From Daucus carota subsp. sativus (taxonomy: Eukaryota > Streptophyta > Magnoliopsida > Apiales > Apiaceae): a stretch of 64,000 bases of DNA. Location: contig NC_030382.2 of the NCBI RefSeq assembly GCF_001625215.2, positions 35,884,610-35,948,609 on the forward strand. Direction: 5' to 3'. Under the pieces are notes generated by a model that searched no databases, was not told the origin of the DNA, and saw only the letters and a program-made list of their open reading frames with translations. Of this stretch, positions 36,228-48,935 are shown in pieces; position 1 is the first letter of the stretch, and every line of letters begins with the position of its first letter. Both the position numbers and the translations under genes were made by a program.

Positions 36228-37351
36228 TTCATAATGGTAATTCATGTTAATTATAAGCAGTCTTAACACGCGTTTTGATAAAAATTTAGAATAGGTTAAA
36301 ATTAAATTTGAAAATCTAAATTATTTTTACCCGACACTACTTTTAACAAGGTAAGAGCAAGTCCAAGAGTGCCCTAGTTGAACCCTTAAATATAATATAA
36401 AAAATTAAGTCCTAGTGATTTAGGACATACTAAACTAATTTCAACTCCAACAATGTGCCTTATCTCATTATATATTTAATATTTTATAATTAAAGTTTTC
36501 TTTCATCATTAATGGACAATAAAAGGAAGAGAGAGAAAGAGAGTGGAGTAATATTTTACTATAAAATCTAGGATATGGCAAGCAAAGATGTGCCTCAAAA
36601 ATAAGGCTTGAAAAGCTTGTCTTAATGATATAAGGCATCACTTGGACATTGTTGTTAAGTTTTTTTTACCAAATGCCCTAAATTATGACTTAGGACATCA
36701 TATAAGGCATCAGAAGCAACGTAAAATAAGAGTGTTTTGCAACCATTATGATTATTTTTGCTATTAGTTCTGGTTTTTAGCTAAATACTTGAAATAGAGC
36801 TTCATTTAAAGCGTTTTGCATAGTAGACTTCTAAGCATATAGCCAAATACTGATAAAAAGACTTATGTTCTAAAGATAAACCGATGAAAATTTATATAAT
36901 ATAGATTGAATTCTGTTAGCTGTGGTAAAGAAGAAAAAACATTCATTTCCATGGTTGGTATAGAATTAAAGTTTTTCTTAATTTTAATTTAGTACAACTT
37001 GATTAGATTGTTCAATATCAAAATGATAACACAAACAAAATTAACGTTCATATTATGTAATTTTTTACTGTTGAACATAATTATCTACAATACTAGTAAT
37101 TTGATATTTTTCTCCAAAATCTAATACTTTTCTTTAGTATACTACTAGTACAAGACTTATTATTATATGCTCTTCTTTCACCGCCAATGCTACAAGTGCT
37201 TATCAAGAGCTTCTTTTGCGGACGAAGTACTAACCGTCACTATTCCCAAATCAGAAAGGACAAAGGACAAGAGTAATTGGAATAGACTTGGTGATTCTCT
37301 CCCAAAACTTCCTATTACAGTTCGGGGGTGTTCTGCTTAGGACTGTGGCTG
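36228..37351. other. AT-rich spacer, possible old MITE
   Basis: No gene was seen. Between about 36350 and 36720 the words AGAGCAAGTCCAAGAGTGCC, TTAGGACAT and ATAAGGCATC recur in both orientations, a composition known from plant DNA-transposon MITEs. Clean ends were not found. Confidence 0.4.
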
Positions 37352-38075
37352 TAGGGGTGAGCAAAAATTCTCCAAACCGACCGAAACCGGCCGATCCAAT
37401 CCGTCCAAACCGAATTTAACAGTTTAATAACGGTTTGGTTTGGTTTTGGTATGGTTTCGAATCATAAAAACCGAATTATTTTGGTTTGGTTTCGGTTTTT
37501 ACCTCTAAACCAACCGATAAATCTGAACCGAACCGAATGTGTAGATTTAAACATTAATATACATGTACTAATAATGTATTATTAAAAATAAAATTATAAT
37601 CTACAAAAAAATGTAAAATCTTAAACATATAAAAGATATCCTGGTAAAGATTTTCTTTAAAAATATCATTTATTCTATTTTATGATATTAATTTTGATGT
37701 ATGTATTACGTTTCCATTCCTTTTATTTATATTTTTATAAAAGTATACGAATCATATTTTTTTTATTTTCTTCCGTCTCTTTTTATTTATCAAGCTAATA
37801 TATTCTTGTATCCTCTTTAAATATGATTAAATAGAAAATATAAATTAAAAATTTCAAGTTAAAATTTAACTTTGTTGCTAACTTTATGTTACATATAAAA
37901 AACGGTTTAAACCGAAACCAAACCAAACCGAACCGAATCGTTTTAAACGGATTGGTTTGGTTTGGATTTAAACATAATGATTTGATTTTGGATTGAGATT
38001 TTGGAAAACCGATTATTTGGGTTTGGTTTGGTTTAGACCCTCCAAACCGCCCAAACCGCCCCATGCTCACCCCTA
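37352..38075. mobile_element. Non-autonomous hAT-type element (TAGGGGTGAGCA ends)
   Basis: Terminal inverted repeats TAGGGGTGAGCA (37352-37363) and TGCTCACCCCTA (38064-38075) enclose 724 bp. The sub-terminal regions are rich in AACCGAACC and GGTTTGGTTTGG repeats, a widespread plant hAT-type MITE structure. No exact 8-bp target duplication was seen, so the copy is probably old. The ORF across its right half is composition-driven and not a gene. Confidence 0.75.
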
Positions 38076-38420
38076 GTTGGGGGAGTTCTAATTGAAGTTG
38101 GGGCTTTCCAGTTGGTGTTGGGGAAATGTGGTTGGTATGGAGGAATATTAGGCGGGGGTTGTGGGAGGGGTGGCTGTTATGGGATATCTGGAAGCCGGGA
38201 GAGTTCTGGTTGGTATTGTTGGGCTTTCGGAGAAGGCTAGGGGAGTTCTTTTTGCTATTTCGGGAGTTCAGAAGTTGGCTGAGAGACTTTCAATAAGTGT
38301 TCAGGGACTTCTGGAAAAGGTTGGGGGAGTCATGGAGTTGGCTGGGAGTTATGGTGGGTTTTGAGGAGGCTCTAGAGAGGGCTTTTGCTTTGGTTTTGGA
38401 TAAAGTACTTGAATTTTCTT
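38076..38420 (+). repeat. G/T-rich degenerate repeat tract
   Basis: The plus strand is strongly G-rich and C-poor, with recurring GGGAGTTCT and GTTGGTGTTGGGG-like words. Similar G-rich sequence (GTTCGGGGGTGTTCTG) precedes the hAT element at 37320, so the element appears to have split this tract. Short open frames across it look like by-products of composition. Confidence 0.5.
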
Positions 38421-40500
38421 TTCCAATTGTAACAAATTTAGATCCCAATTTCTTGGTGGCATTATCATTTTCTCAATCTTAGTTATCAACGAAGGACTAA
38501 AATCCTACAATACAACAACAAACTTTAGCTTTCTCAATTTGCACTTTTGCTTTTGGCAGTATGTGATTCCTGTAATGTAGGTTAGAGTAAGCAAACAAAT
38601 ATCAAATGATCTATCCATACAAAATTTAAATTCAACAAATCCACATAACTATAAATCATAGTTCATACATTCACCAGCATATCAGGTTCAATCTGCATTT
38701 TCGCTCCATAAACCATAAATAGCGATTGATTCAATAGAAATTGAAATTGAACTTCAAAAACATGTAAATAACAGAAGTATACACATTCCTATATAAATCA
38801 AAGTACGTAATGACGCAAACGATTACTTACAATGTTTCTCCTCTTCGTAAAAGCAGTGTTGGCATCATTATTCTTCTAAGTTTTCGATTTCAAAAACCGT
38901 TAGCTGCAATCAACTTATTATCACTATGGAGCTTAAGGTGAAACTTGTTGTGTTTATCTAGCTGATGAAGATGAAGGTTCTTACTATCACAACATATTAT
39001 TCTACTCATACCTTGATTATACTGGTGGTTATATGGAGTCACATGAAACAATAGTGATACTTCAACCAAATACTTTGAATGCATCATTGTGTTTTTTTTT
39101 CAAGATGTTGATGTTGTTGATGCTGCATTTTGGGCTTCATTATTTGATAAGAACAGAGTCGGGTTTTACTCGTAATCAAGATATATAAATACAATACACA
39201 CATAAATTGTAAAATCGTTCGTTTCAACACCAGTCTTCAATAAGTACACCGCTTCACATCTAGTTGCAGCAATGGAAAAAAAAAAAGAATAAACCACATT
39301 CTAACAAAATTGCTTATATGCAAGGAAGTTACTTTAAGCATTAGATATAAGCATTCAATTGTTTTTTATTTGATTTTAGTAGATTGTTTGTTCATTGCCC
39401 CACAGGGACACTTATTTTTTAATCTTTGCAACTATTTTCAACTTATTATGTAATCAAATTTAATTTTTTAACAATTTTTTTAAAAATTGCATTTGTGGTT
39501 GCAGCTATGGTTGCAAATGCAACCTCTGTATTTTTGCAAATAAAAATAAAAATTCATAAAAATGGTATTTTAAAAATTTTTATTGAAAGATTATCTATTT
39601 GCAAAAAAATTTAAAAAATATAGTATTTTTGTAAAAAAAAAAAAAATTAGGCTTGGATACTTATTAAAAAACTCCTTAATTAAATTACTTAAAATTTAAT
39701 TAATTTATATATTAGCCTGAATTCGCCGGGTTACAAGCTAATATTTATTAAACATGATATTCCATTTTTTAACTGATATCGAATAACTAACAAGAATAAC
39801 AATAATTTTTGGTCATACTGCGGAACAAATAAAACAAATTTATATAAAACCTGCACAAAAGAATCTAAACAATGCGCATGGCTGTCAAAAAATTCGATAT
39901 CCGTACGAAAACTTCGCATTCGTATTTAAGAAAAAATGAATATTATTCGTATCTGAAATAAAGAATATATTATCCCTTTTTGAATCTGTGATATACGAAT
40001 CCGAAATTAAATACATATATGATATTTAAATTATACAATATATAATTATATATAATAAAAAAATTATTCTATTAGATGCAATGAACACATATGCATTAAA
40101 TAATATATTTATATAAATTTTATATAATTATACAAATACTTTATACATATATAAATATATCATTTGAATTTAGTCATAAAAAAATTATCTAAAACCATTG
40201 TCAATATGATGAGGTAGATATTATCCGTATCTGAATCTCACGATTACACACACAGACTACAGATATAAGTAAATTCGTACGGAATTATCCGTCTTGATTA
40301 CCCTAGGAAGGAGTTGTACCTGACTCTCAGAGTCTTCAGTTGCAAAAGAGCAAAGAAAGCTCATTATTCATTCCTTTAATCAATCGAAACTTTTCTTTAC
40401 AAAAAACAAAGTAAAGAAAACAATATTCAAATCGCCACATCATTATTCAAATTATAAACACTTTATACATTCTTCTGAAAGGATCAACACTTGTCTTGTA
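38421..40500. other. AT-rich intergenic DNA
   Basis: No convincing gene was seen. Between about 39870 and 40305, ATCCGTACGAA at the left and TTCGTACGGA at the right suggest a worn hAT-like MITE with ATACGAATCCG-type sub-repeats. The rest is low-complexity AT-rich sequence. Confidence 0.5.
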
Positions 40501-40509
40501 GTATTCCTG

Positions 40510-40697
40510 TCAGTAAGTCCATTCTTGAGGCAACTGCAGATCCTGATAATTGCTAACATTATTGTTGGCAACTCTCTGATTTTGATTCGTGTGAAATACA
40601 CCATTTGGATGCGCCTGGTTACTAGTCCTTTTCTCAAAATGTTGCTTTAGAGTGTGTAACACTCTTTCCGGAACCAGTACCGTTGGACATCGTCCTG
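40510..40697 (-). other. Orphan exon-like open frame (unrecognised)
   Basis: The minus strand reads about 60 codons without a break. It includes VLVPERVLHTLKQHFEKRTS, an Asn/Gln-rich stretch, and ends QDLQLPQEWTY before TGA (40510-40512). An AG that could serve as acceptor lies just upstream, after which an in-frame stop closes the frame. The composition is more protein-like than its surroundings, so it could be a last exon or a stranded gene fragment. No family was recognised and no partner exon was found. Confidence 0.25.
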
Positions 40698-41765
40698 CTC
40701 ATTTTTGGCAAATAAATTTAGTATGATTAATAAAATAAAAAAAATAATATTACATATATCAAATTAAGTACAAAATTTGTTATAAAATAATATAGTCGAC
40801 CGTCATCCGGTTGTTTCTAGGTGGCACTTCTGATTTCGCTGATGAGAAATTGTTGGACCAATTAAAACCGATCGTTTACGTGATCGGTTTTATACCTTGA
40901 ACACGACCGGTCTAAAATTAATCATCACTTTTGGCCAGTTTAAACCGTAAAACTGGCCGATCTATTTCGACGTCGGTTTTGTATCGCTTTTTCCAATGAA
41001 CAATGATAAAATAGCAATTTGAAATGATTTATCCGGAAATATTAGTATGAATATAATGATCCACTACTATTATTTATATTATAATCAATAAGATAATATG
41101 GGAGTCATTTTATATCAATTTTGTACCATTAACGCGTTATTTAAATTCACCGATTTCAAGATTGTTAATCTGCCATCGAATCCTATCTATTCGCATATGC
41201 AAGTAGAACGGATCCCATGACAAAGATTCTTAAAAACATATATACGGTGGTATTAAATAACACGTTAGTCCCAAACAAATATATGGATTGAAATATATGT
41301 GATCTCATCACTTTTGGAATTGAGTTAATGTATAAATAAATGAAATTTGGTTGTATATATCATGAACACAAGTTACACAACATGATGGACCGCAAGTCAC
41401 TCACATCCAAACACTTTACAAGTTGCCCATCTCTATCTTATATAATTTAGATTCCTCTGCACCAACTGAAAGTTAAGATATATTCCACCATATTTTATTT
41501 TATATTACTCACCGAAATAAAACTAAAATAAAACACAACAAATATATATATACTATCCCATTTTAAGGGTATATTCAGTGTATACATATATATCATTTTT
41601 TTTTATGTTTAGTGTGTTTGTCATCTTTCATGTATAGATTCATTTTAGATACACTTATGTCCTTTTCCTGCTACAAATGTATATATTTTTTTGTTTTATT
41701 GAATTCACGTGAAAATATATTATTTTATTCATGCAGAATAAAATATTTAAATAAGATTAATTTAA

Positions 41766-42365
41766 TCAATAATGAAATTTTATTAAAAAAATGGCAGTAC
41801 CTGGTTTTTTGCGGGTCTGGGGATCTGGTAGATTATTGGTTGCATGTGGGATGAAAACTCCTGTCCCACCTGATGACCCGTTTTTCAACCCGGTTTGTCC
41901 AAGAAACACCACCTTCATACCCGACCCGTTTTGTAAAGTACTGCTCAGAAACTTAGCTCTGTTGCTGCCATTTCCATAGTCCTTCATCTGCTGCCTAAAT
42001 TTCTTACCCTGCTATTCGAACATATACACGAGTCACGTTTCATTACAAACTCGGTCCACAAATTTAGCAAAAGATAATACTAAATAAATAAATAAATTGT
42101 GTTAGATTTGAAACTAGTGACTAACATGTACCTTAATGTTTTGCAGATGAAATTGAGAAGGTTTCGGTTGAGAAATCGCTAATTTTTCCTCGTCTTCTTG
42201 TAACATATTTTCCGCCATTCGACGAGTTAACTCCGCTATAAATTCCTCTTGATCGAACGCTTCGTCGCTAGAAGACCCGCAAGACGACTCGAACCCGCTT
42301 AAAATAGACTCCCCGCTCGCATCACCTTGAGGTTTCTCCTCGCCATCCCTAGCAGTCACCAACAT
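41766..42365 (-). CDS. Uncharacterised plant protein, two exons
   Basis: Exon 1 is 42132-42365 (78 codons). A 123-bp GT-AG intron follows, and exon 2 is 41766-42008 (80 codons and TGA), giving 158 residues in frame. The N-terminal half is acidic and Ser-rich with FIAELTRRMAENMLQEDE. The C-terminal half has GMKVVFLGQTG and, after a short linker, GGTGVFIP. From memory, small plant-specific proteins of unknown function share the pairing of an ELTRxMAxxML segment with GMRAVFL...GTGVFLP, and this looks like one of them. No enzyme motif, signal peptide or membrane segment was seen. A TATATAC box lies about 135 bases upstream (42499-42507). The last 10-15 residues run into AT-rich DNA and may be species-specific. 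Confidence 0.65.
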
Positions 42366-42845
42366 ATTTTGATAATTTCCACTTAAATACTAATCGAACC
42401 GAACCGAAATAACGCGAGGCGGAGGTTGGGGAGGTGTTTAAAGAGATGAAATAAAGCTAGGCAACTTTGGTTGATAAAGGGAGGAGAAATGAGTCGGTGA
42501 TATATACATGCACTTGTGGAGAAATAAAGCCCAGACGTAAGATATATGTGGGTGGGTCACTTAATGTGCTGAAATTAAATAAATACATAGAGAGAGAGGG
42601 TTTAGTTAGTTAGTTGGATGTGTGCGTTAGTTCAACTACGTAACAGGATTGATATTTCATGGTAGAGATTGTTTACTTAACTTGTGTTCTTATCTGTTTA
42701 TTTCTTTTGGGGTTTGACACAATTGGTTTTTATCCTGGAATAGTGTTTCTTCTTATTTTCTTATGCATATCAGCATCTGAGTATTCGGTTCTGGTCATAT
42801 GGCTTTGGATTTTCTCGTGGTTATCTTGACTTTATGACCATGGTA

Positions 42846-43158
42846 CTCCCTCCGTCCCAATGAATCATATACATTGGGATCGGACACGGAGATCAAAAAA
42901 AAGTGTAAAAAATGAGTAAAGTTAGATGGAAAGTGAGTAAAGTGGTGAGACCCGCATATTTTTTAATAATAGATTTGATATAGTGGAGGAAAGTAGTGGG
43001 TGTAATAGTGTTTTTATTATTATAAAATGGAGATAGTGGGAGAATAGAATGGGTGTAGTAGTGTTTTATATTATAAAAAGTTGCTATTTTGGGAATGTAT
43101 AGAAATGATGGGACATCCAAAAAAGGAAACTATATAGAATTGATTGGGACGGAGGAAG
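42846..43158 (+). mobile_element. Stowaway-type MITE, copy 1 (313 bp)
   Basis: Ends CTCCCTCCGTCCCAAT and ATTGGGACGGAGGAAG, flanked by TA target duplications (42844-42845 and 43159-43160). Non-coding. Same family and same length as 53258-53570, in the opposite orientation. Confidence 0.9.
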
Positions 43159-43160
43159 TA

Positions 43161-44778
43161 TCTAAACATGGAAGTTGATACTGCGGAGCTATTCGGATAA
43201 AATTAAAAAAAAATGTTTATTACTTAAAGTAAAGAATTAGACTAAAAGTGAGGATTAATTAAGATTTATAAGTGATTAAACTGATAAGAAGTAAAAGTCC
43301 CGAAAGAAAAATTAGCATTTCCATTTTTATACAAATATTTATAATTTTTTACACAAACGGGTAAAGAAAGAAAAAAAAAAACCAGAAATCTTCGAAACTG
43401 ACAGGCACTGTGTCTGCAAATTTATGATAATTCTACTGTTTGACTTTGACAACTACAGTAGTTTAGTTGCTTATCGGAATAAATTATCGTAACTAGCGAA
43501 ATGAAATAATTGTTTTGAGTTCAATTTTTTGATATAAAACAATTTTGTTGTATTTTAAATCAATATAGAAAAATTTTATAGAAAAATCATCATAGTGTTT
43601 TTTCAAATTTAATTTTTTAAGTATAAATCACTATTTCATTCCGGTAACTACCTAACATCAAATATCTAATTTAACACAAAATTTTGAATTAAATTATTTT
43701 ATCAAATATTTTAGCTTTCAAACATCACTATTTATCCATACCTTGCAAATTATGATCCTTTGTCGGATACGCTTTCTTAAAAATGCATTTCTTACTATGA
43801 GCCAATATATGTATTTTAAATAATTGATTAAAAAACAATTATTTTATTTTTAATGTGTATTTATATTACAAAATATATCAAGATATTCTACCAAAATCGA
43901 ATCAAGCCGTGTCAAACTTCCGAAGTGTCAACTGTCAACTACAATTTGATTGTTAAATAAAAAATTATTTTTTAATCATATCGTTTAGCACATAGAATAT
44001 TCAAATTTTTAATTTAAATAATATTACAATAACATATCAAATAATCCAACTTGCATAACTTGTTAATGAGTAGTATCACAGTTCACTCTCACGTAAGCAC
44101 CATCTAGCCCAATCTTTAACAACATCATTATAGTGATTTATTTTTAATATCTAGAAAGTTAGAAACTCATTGCTCGTTTGAGAATATTGTCCTCCTTTAA
44201 ATTGAAGATTTGGCTTCGAGTGGGATGGAATAGACTATAAGCTATACTAAAATAATGTGTTAGTAAAAAATATATATAATATTGGGTTATTGGATTGTGC
44301 CAAACTGCCAATGTGTGGCATAGCAGAGAATAATTCTCGTGATAAATATAATTTTAACATGATGAAAAAGTTATATATCTCAGCCTATCCCAGTCATATA
44401 AAGTTTGGCGAAAATTAGGAACATATTCTTAAAAGTGTAATTTCTCAAGGTCAGAAAAAAGAAAGTTAATGTGAAACATTACCAAAGAAGAGATAGAGGA
44501 ATCAATGTTATTCTGAACCAACCATACATAACAGTAGATTCCTTGTACACTATGATAGAGAAGAGAAAGAGTTTTGGTTGGGGTTGTTTCAAGTTGCCAC
44601 CCATGTATCACATCATGGTCAAGCTGGTTCCAAGTCTACTTCATTCCAAAATAACGTAGTTGTTTACTTTTTGCATGTAATAACTAATAAGGTGTAATAA
44701 CATGTAAAAATATATTTTATTTCAAGCTTCTAATTACATGTAAAAAATCAAAACTATTCACTATTATCTTGAGAAACC
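43161..44778. other. AT-rich intergenic DNA
   Basis: No gene, RNA gene or clear repeat was recognised. Confidence 0.6.
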
Positions 44779-44780
44779 TA

Positions 44781-44995
44781 CTCCCTCCGTCTCTCTAATT
44801 TTTTTATAGTTTTTTTTCACGGCTCGACACGCATTTTAAAACTCTTGTAAAGAATAGTTCCGTAACTTGTTTTTAGATTTTCATTCTGTGTATAAAATTT
44901 CAAACAACTAAAAAATATTTTATAAAACAATATTTCTAAGAGTGTTAGAACGTATGCCAAACTCTCATCCCCAGGATGAACTAGGACGGAGGGAA
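44781..44995 (+). mobile_element. Stowaway-like MITE of another family (215 bp)
   Basis: Begins CTCCCTCCGTCTCTC and ends GACGGAGGGAA between TA dinucleotides (44779-44780, 44996-44997). Its interior is unrelated to the 313-bp pair. Confidence 0.75.
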
Positions 44996-45338
44996 TATAA
45001 TACAAGTTCAATATGACCGTAAGGGGACCAGAAAACGCCATTTGTTTTCCGTTGTCGGTCCTTGTACATCGTAACTGTGGGATGTTTATTAGCATATCGG
45101 TAGTACTGATAAGGATTTATTTTTCTCATTAATCGGACCTTTTTTGTAACTATATTACATCACAGTTCACAATGTGGACATGTGGGGTATTTTTGACGGC
45201 GTCCGTAGCATTAATAAGGAGAATTAATTATTTTTGTTATAGTTTGAAAGTGTTTTGTTGATGTACGGGATAAAGGATTGAAAAGGAAAACAAAAGGTAG
45301 TTAATAGAGTAGTGTTTTGGTTCAAGGGAGTAAATAAC

Positions 45339-45343
45339 AAAAA
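45339..45343 (-). terminator. Pol III terminator of tRNA-Arg
   Basis: Five T on the minus strand, about ten bases after the tRNA 3' end. Confidence 0.7.
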
Positions 45344-45353
45344 GAGCAAATTC

Positions 45354-45425
45354 GCGCCAGGAAGGGGTCGAACCTTCGACTTTCTGCTTAGGAAACAGAC
45401 GCTCTATCCACTGAGCTACAGGCGC
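45354..45425 (-). tRNA. tRNA-Arg(CCT)
   Basis: The 72-nt minus-strand sequence folds as a full cloverleaf. The acceptor strands are GCGCCTG and CTGGCGC (one U-U pair at 6-67), the D arm is GCTC...GAGC, the anticodon stem-loop is TCTGT-TTCCTAA-GCAGA with anticodon CCT, and the T arm is GAAGG-TTCGACC-CCTTC. It is an intronless gene that decodes AGG. The A box (TAGCTCAGTGG) and B box (GGTTCGACC) are intact, and a run of five T follows the 3' end. Confidence 0.96.
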
Positions 45426-45630
45426 AAGATGTCATGATGATGGCACAGTTTGTAAACCTAAGCCTAAACGTCTATCAGGCTCCGTGAGGCACTTCCGATA
45501 GTACTCATCGGTTGAGGTGTCGCCGTGTAGGTAAAAAATTTATACCAGAACTCAGCAGCCTACCTCAATTAAAAAAATATCGAGTCAAAATAACAACAAA
45601 AGGCAAGCAATGACACGAATTAACCCATCA

Positions 45631-45764
45631 ATACACATTTACATTATGTATATCAGCTGAATCGAGCAGATACGAATTTTCAAATGCGTTCGCAGTAATA
45701 CACATTTATATCATGTATATCAGCTGAACAGAGCAGATATGAATTTCCAAATATGTTCGGGGGC
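45631..45764 (+). repeat. 67-bp tandem duplication
   Basis: Two diverged copies of a 67-bp unit containing TGTATATCAGCTGAA and GAGCAGATA. Confidence 0.7.
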
Positions 45765-46192
45765 TTGAGGAGATAGCTCGTCAAGATCATTTCAAATCAC
45801 TAGACATTTATGACTGAACGAAATATCGTTTAGAGTTCTCCTTTCTTCCTGCCACTGGTCCTTACAAAGGGAAATGCTTTCATCAGGTTAATCGACGTCA
45901 CGCTCGCACATTTTCTAGTTGGTGTTTGTATCAGGGAGATAACTTAATCAGCAGTGGAGCATTGAGATCTATTTTTGATTGATTGTCCATTGTCCGGAGA
46001 TGGAGATGCAAGTGTATGTATTACGTATAACAACATTTCCAATTCCAAGTGTCCAAATGTGTGAACTTTTCGGTGGTTACTTTTTACCAAGAATCAACCC
46101 AACAGACAGAAACATCTATCCACAATTAAAATATTTCTGTAACTGATTCCACAAGGCTTATGATTAGCTAGTGATCTTCTCCTGATAATTTC

Positions 46193-46370
46193 TTAAACTG
46201 TTTCTGATTCACCTGATCCAAGTCCCGACAAACATGGAAGAAGATCGTTAAACAACCCAGTTGAAGACTGGTCCATTCGGCCACCATCCTTTAGAATCTC
46301 TATTTTCACCTCATGCTTAAGAGGTTTGATATTTTTCTGAACTACACTCACCTTTGTGATTATCAGAGAA
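46193..46370 (-). other. Orphan exon-like open frame (unrecognised)
   Basis: The minus strand reads about 58 codons ending at TAA (46193-46195), including VVQKNIKPLKHEVKIEILKD and GLFNDLLPCLSGLGSGESE. A possible acceptor (GTTCAG) lies just before KNIKPL. This looks like the last exon of a gene or a gene remnant, with 3' UTR-like sequence to its left, but no matching upstream exons were found before elongin C. Function unknown. Confidence 0.3.
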
Positions 46371-48935
46371 ATTGCTGGAGATGTCTTTCAGAATGATATA
46401 CATTATAATCTATACAAGAAGAGGGGATTTATGTTCTCCTTAAATAAAATAATGAGATTTAGGTGGGAACATTGACATGGGTAAGACTTTTAAGGGAAAA
46501 ATTTGATCCAACAAGCATGGATGTTCCAGTAAAAATGTTCAGATTTCTAATTCAATCGATTAGTAATGAAGGTCTGATGTAGGAGCCCCCTAAAAACTCA
46601 TTATAAGAAGAGACTGCTTCTAGTCGGTGATATACCTCCGGATCCACGGCACAGGGAGAAAAGCAAAATCTCAATCGACAATCATAACTGAAGTTTCTTA
46701 ATAATAAAGATAAAAAATAAGAGAGCCCCTAATCAGATGCATCTTAACTCTAATCCAACACCACGACTATATAAGGCAAAAACGAATTTTATTACTTTTA
46801 CTATTATAACCTAGAATATTAATGATAATGTCCTTGTATCTAATATATTCTATACTTCACAATACATAATAATTAGATTTATTCAGTAGAACAATATATA
46901 ATTAACTTGACCCTAAATAATGGCATAAAATACATACAAAATAATATTTTAATTCCCAGCTCTGCATCACGATTTAATTGCCAATAAAACATTGCAGAGT
47001 CAGGGTTTACATCACACATTGTTCGGAAGCAATTTTGTCATACAGTTTGCCTAGTTACTCTATGAAGTCTGGAAAGATAGTAAACACATCATAAAGCAGA
47101 AATGAAAGCCATAAAATGGCTTGAATCTGTTCACTGCTAATGAAATGGCAGCTCAACATGCCTACTTGCATCTCACATAATGATGAAAATGTTCATTAAC
47201 ATTGTTTATGACGTTAAAAGAGAAGTTCTATATCATATTATTAGAATCCCTCGTATATAAGAAAATCTAAGATTGACATAAAATCATACTCATAAATATT
47301 GCCTATCATATTTCAAAAGAATAAGTTGGTGACGGGTTGAACTCGAACACTAAACCAGCTTTGGACTCTTATTGCTAAATACATGATACATATCTGGTAT
47401 ATAATCCTAAAATCTCAAAAAATTCCCAGAGTGCCTATTAGTACTTGAATTCTTGATGCTCGCTCCGCTACTGTATATGAACAATGGTCAGAGCAAGATC
47501 AGGTAAGTTTTAATTTCCCAAACAACAGAGTTATTTGATCAATTCTCGACCAATTCAATCCATGGTAGCTTGGTAAGCTTGATTTTTTCTTTTTTGTCAA
47601 GTAAAAAACTTTCTATAAAACCAGTATCATGTAAAATACAAGATAGATGAGAACTATATAGGATAGATACCAAAGCTTCTGAATTCAGACATTCATACGA
47701 ATATATCTAATATAAAATTTACAAACTTGTATAGCATGACACGTACTACAACATACATGTATTGACAATGCTTCAGGTATCCACAGTGATTCCGTGAAGC
47801 ACAAACAAATCATCTGATCTTGCTTTGGTCTAAAGAAGTAAGGGTGCACAGACACTCTGAAGCATTCATCTTGGTTTAATGGGGCAATGAGTTTCAAATA
47901 TACAACTATTCCTAGGTTATTATCCCCAGTTTGTATTTGTAATATCCAACTTGATTATTTATGTGCACGTATAAAATCTAATTATTCATGAAATAGTTAT
48001 TGTATATACTATTCAGTTCACCTCAAATAGGAAATAAAGTAGAAGAGGACAAAAATCAATTAAAAAAACCTACCCATATAATTATAACACAAGAAAACTA
48101 TGTATAAATAGTAATTTTCCGGTTTTCTATTTTACCTTAACTTGCATGTTACTGAATACTGAATGTAAAATCAATTTATCAAGGAGTTAGATGTTAATTT
48201 TCTTTATTTTTTTAACGATTTTAATATAAAGAAGTACAATAGAAACTCTCAACAGGTCTTATTGGTTCGGCTTTTATGGCCGCCAATATACTAATAGATA
48301 TCTTAAAATAGAAACACGATAAAGTTCTCTTTGTCTGTATCACACAACATCCATATCATGAAAACCAGGTCTACCTAGAGTTCCAAACCAAACAGGCAAT
48401 ATCAAATATTTTGCTAGATGCAAACACTTTTAAGAACAACTTGAAAAACAGGGATAATTCTAAGTAGCACAGATTATTATCATTATTCATTCATAGTACT
48501 GAAAAGCAACTTCTAATGTACAAACATCCAAGGTTTTGGTTCAAGTTTCAGCATTATAAATAGCTACAGATTTTAAATCCTAAACAGATTGATGACGGCC
48601 AGAAACAGAAGTTCATAATACCTAAAAATGGAACAGTAAATGGTGTACTATAATTTTCCAGATCCTTATCACATTCACCACCAGTCCATCTTCGAGTATC
48701 CTTGATTCTACAATATAAAAGTAGAACTGTAAGCATGAAGAAATCAAGAGCCCAAAAACACATAATATAAGGGACAAAGTAAAATAAGAACAAAAGAAGG
48801 CATAATAAAAGACTATGTTCTTAAGGCAATAGGCAGCACAATAACATATATGCAAATGCAAACATGTGATTATATAAAATTAGATGGACAAAGCTAATCA
48901 TGTCAGGACATTTGGAATGACAAGGAACTAACCTG
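46371..48935. other. Intergenic DNA downstream of elongin C
   Basis: Moderately AT-rich. No ORF with family features and no RNA gene was seen. Its right part includes the elongin C 3' UTR. Confidence 0.6.

Noticed and set aside
38161-38482. Two overlapping ORFs in the G-rich tract
   Set aside because: Repetitive composition, no domain, and frames that exist because the strand has few stop codons in G/T-rich repeats.
44817-45095. 92-codon minus-strand ORF
   Set aside because: Mostly inside the 215-bp Stowaway-like MITE. It is a by-product of the repeat.
47330-47400. tRNA or SINE on the minus strand (GTTCGAGTTCA, B-box-like)
   Set aside because: No A box at a fitting distance and no fold. 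The match is within chance.
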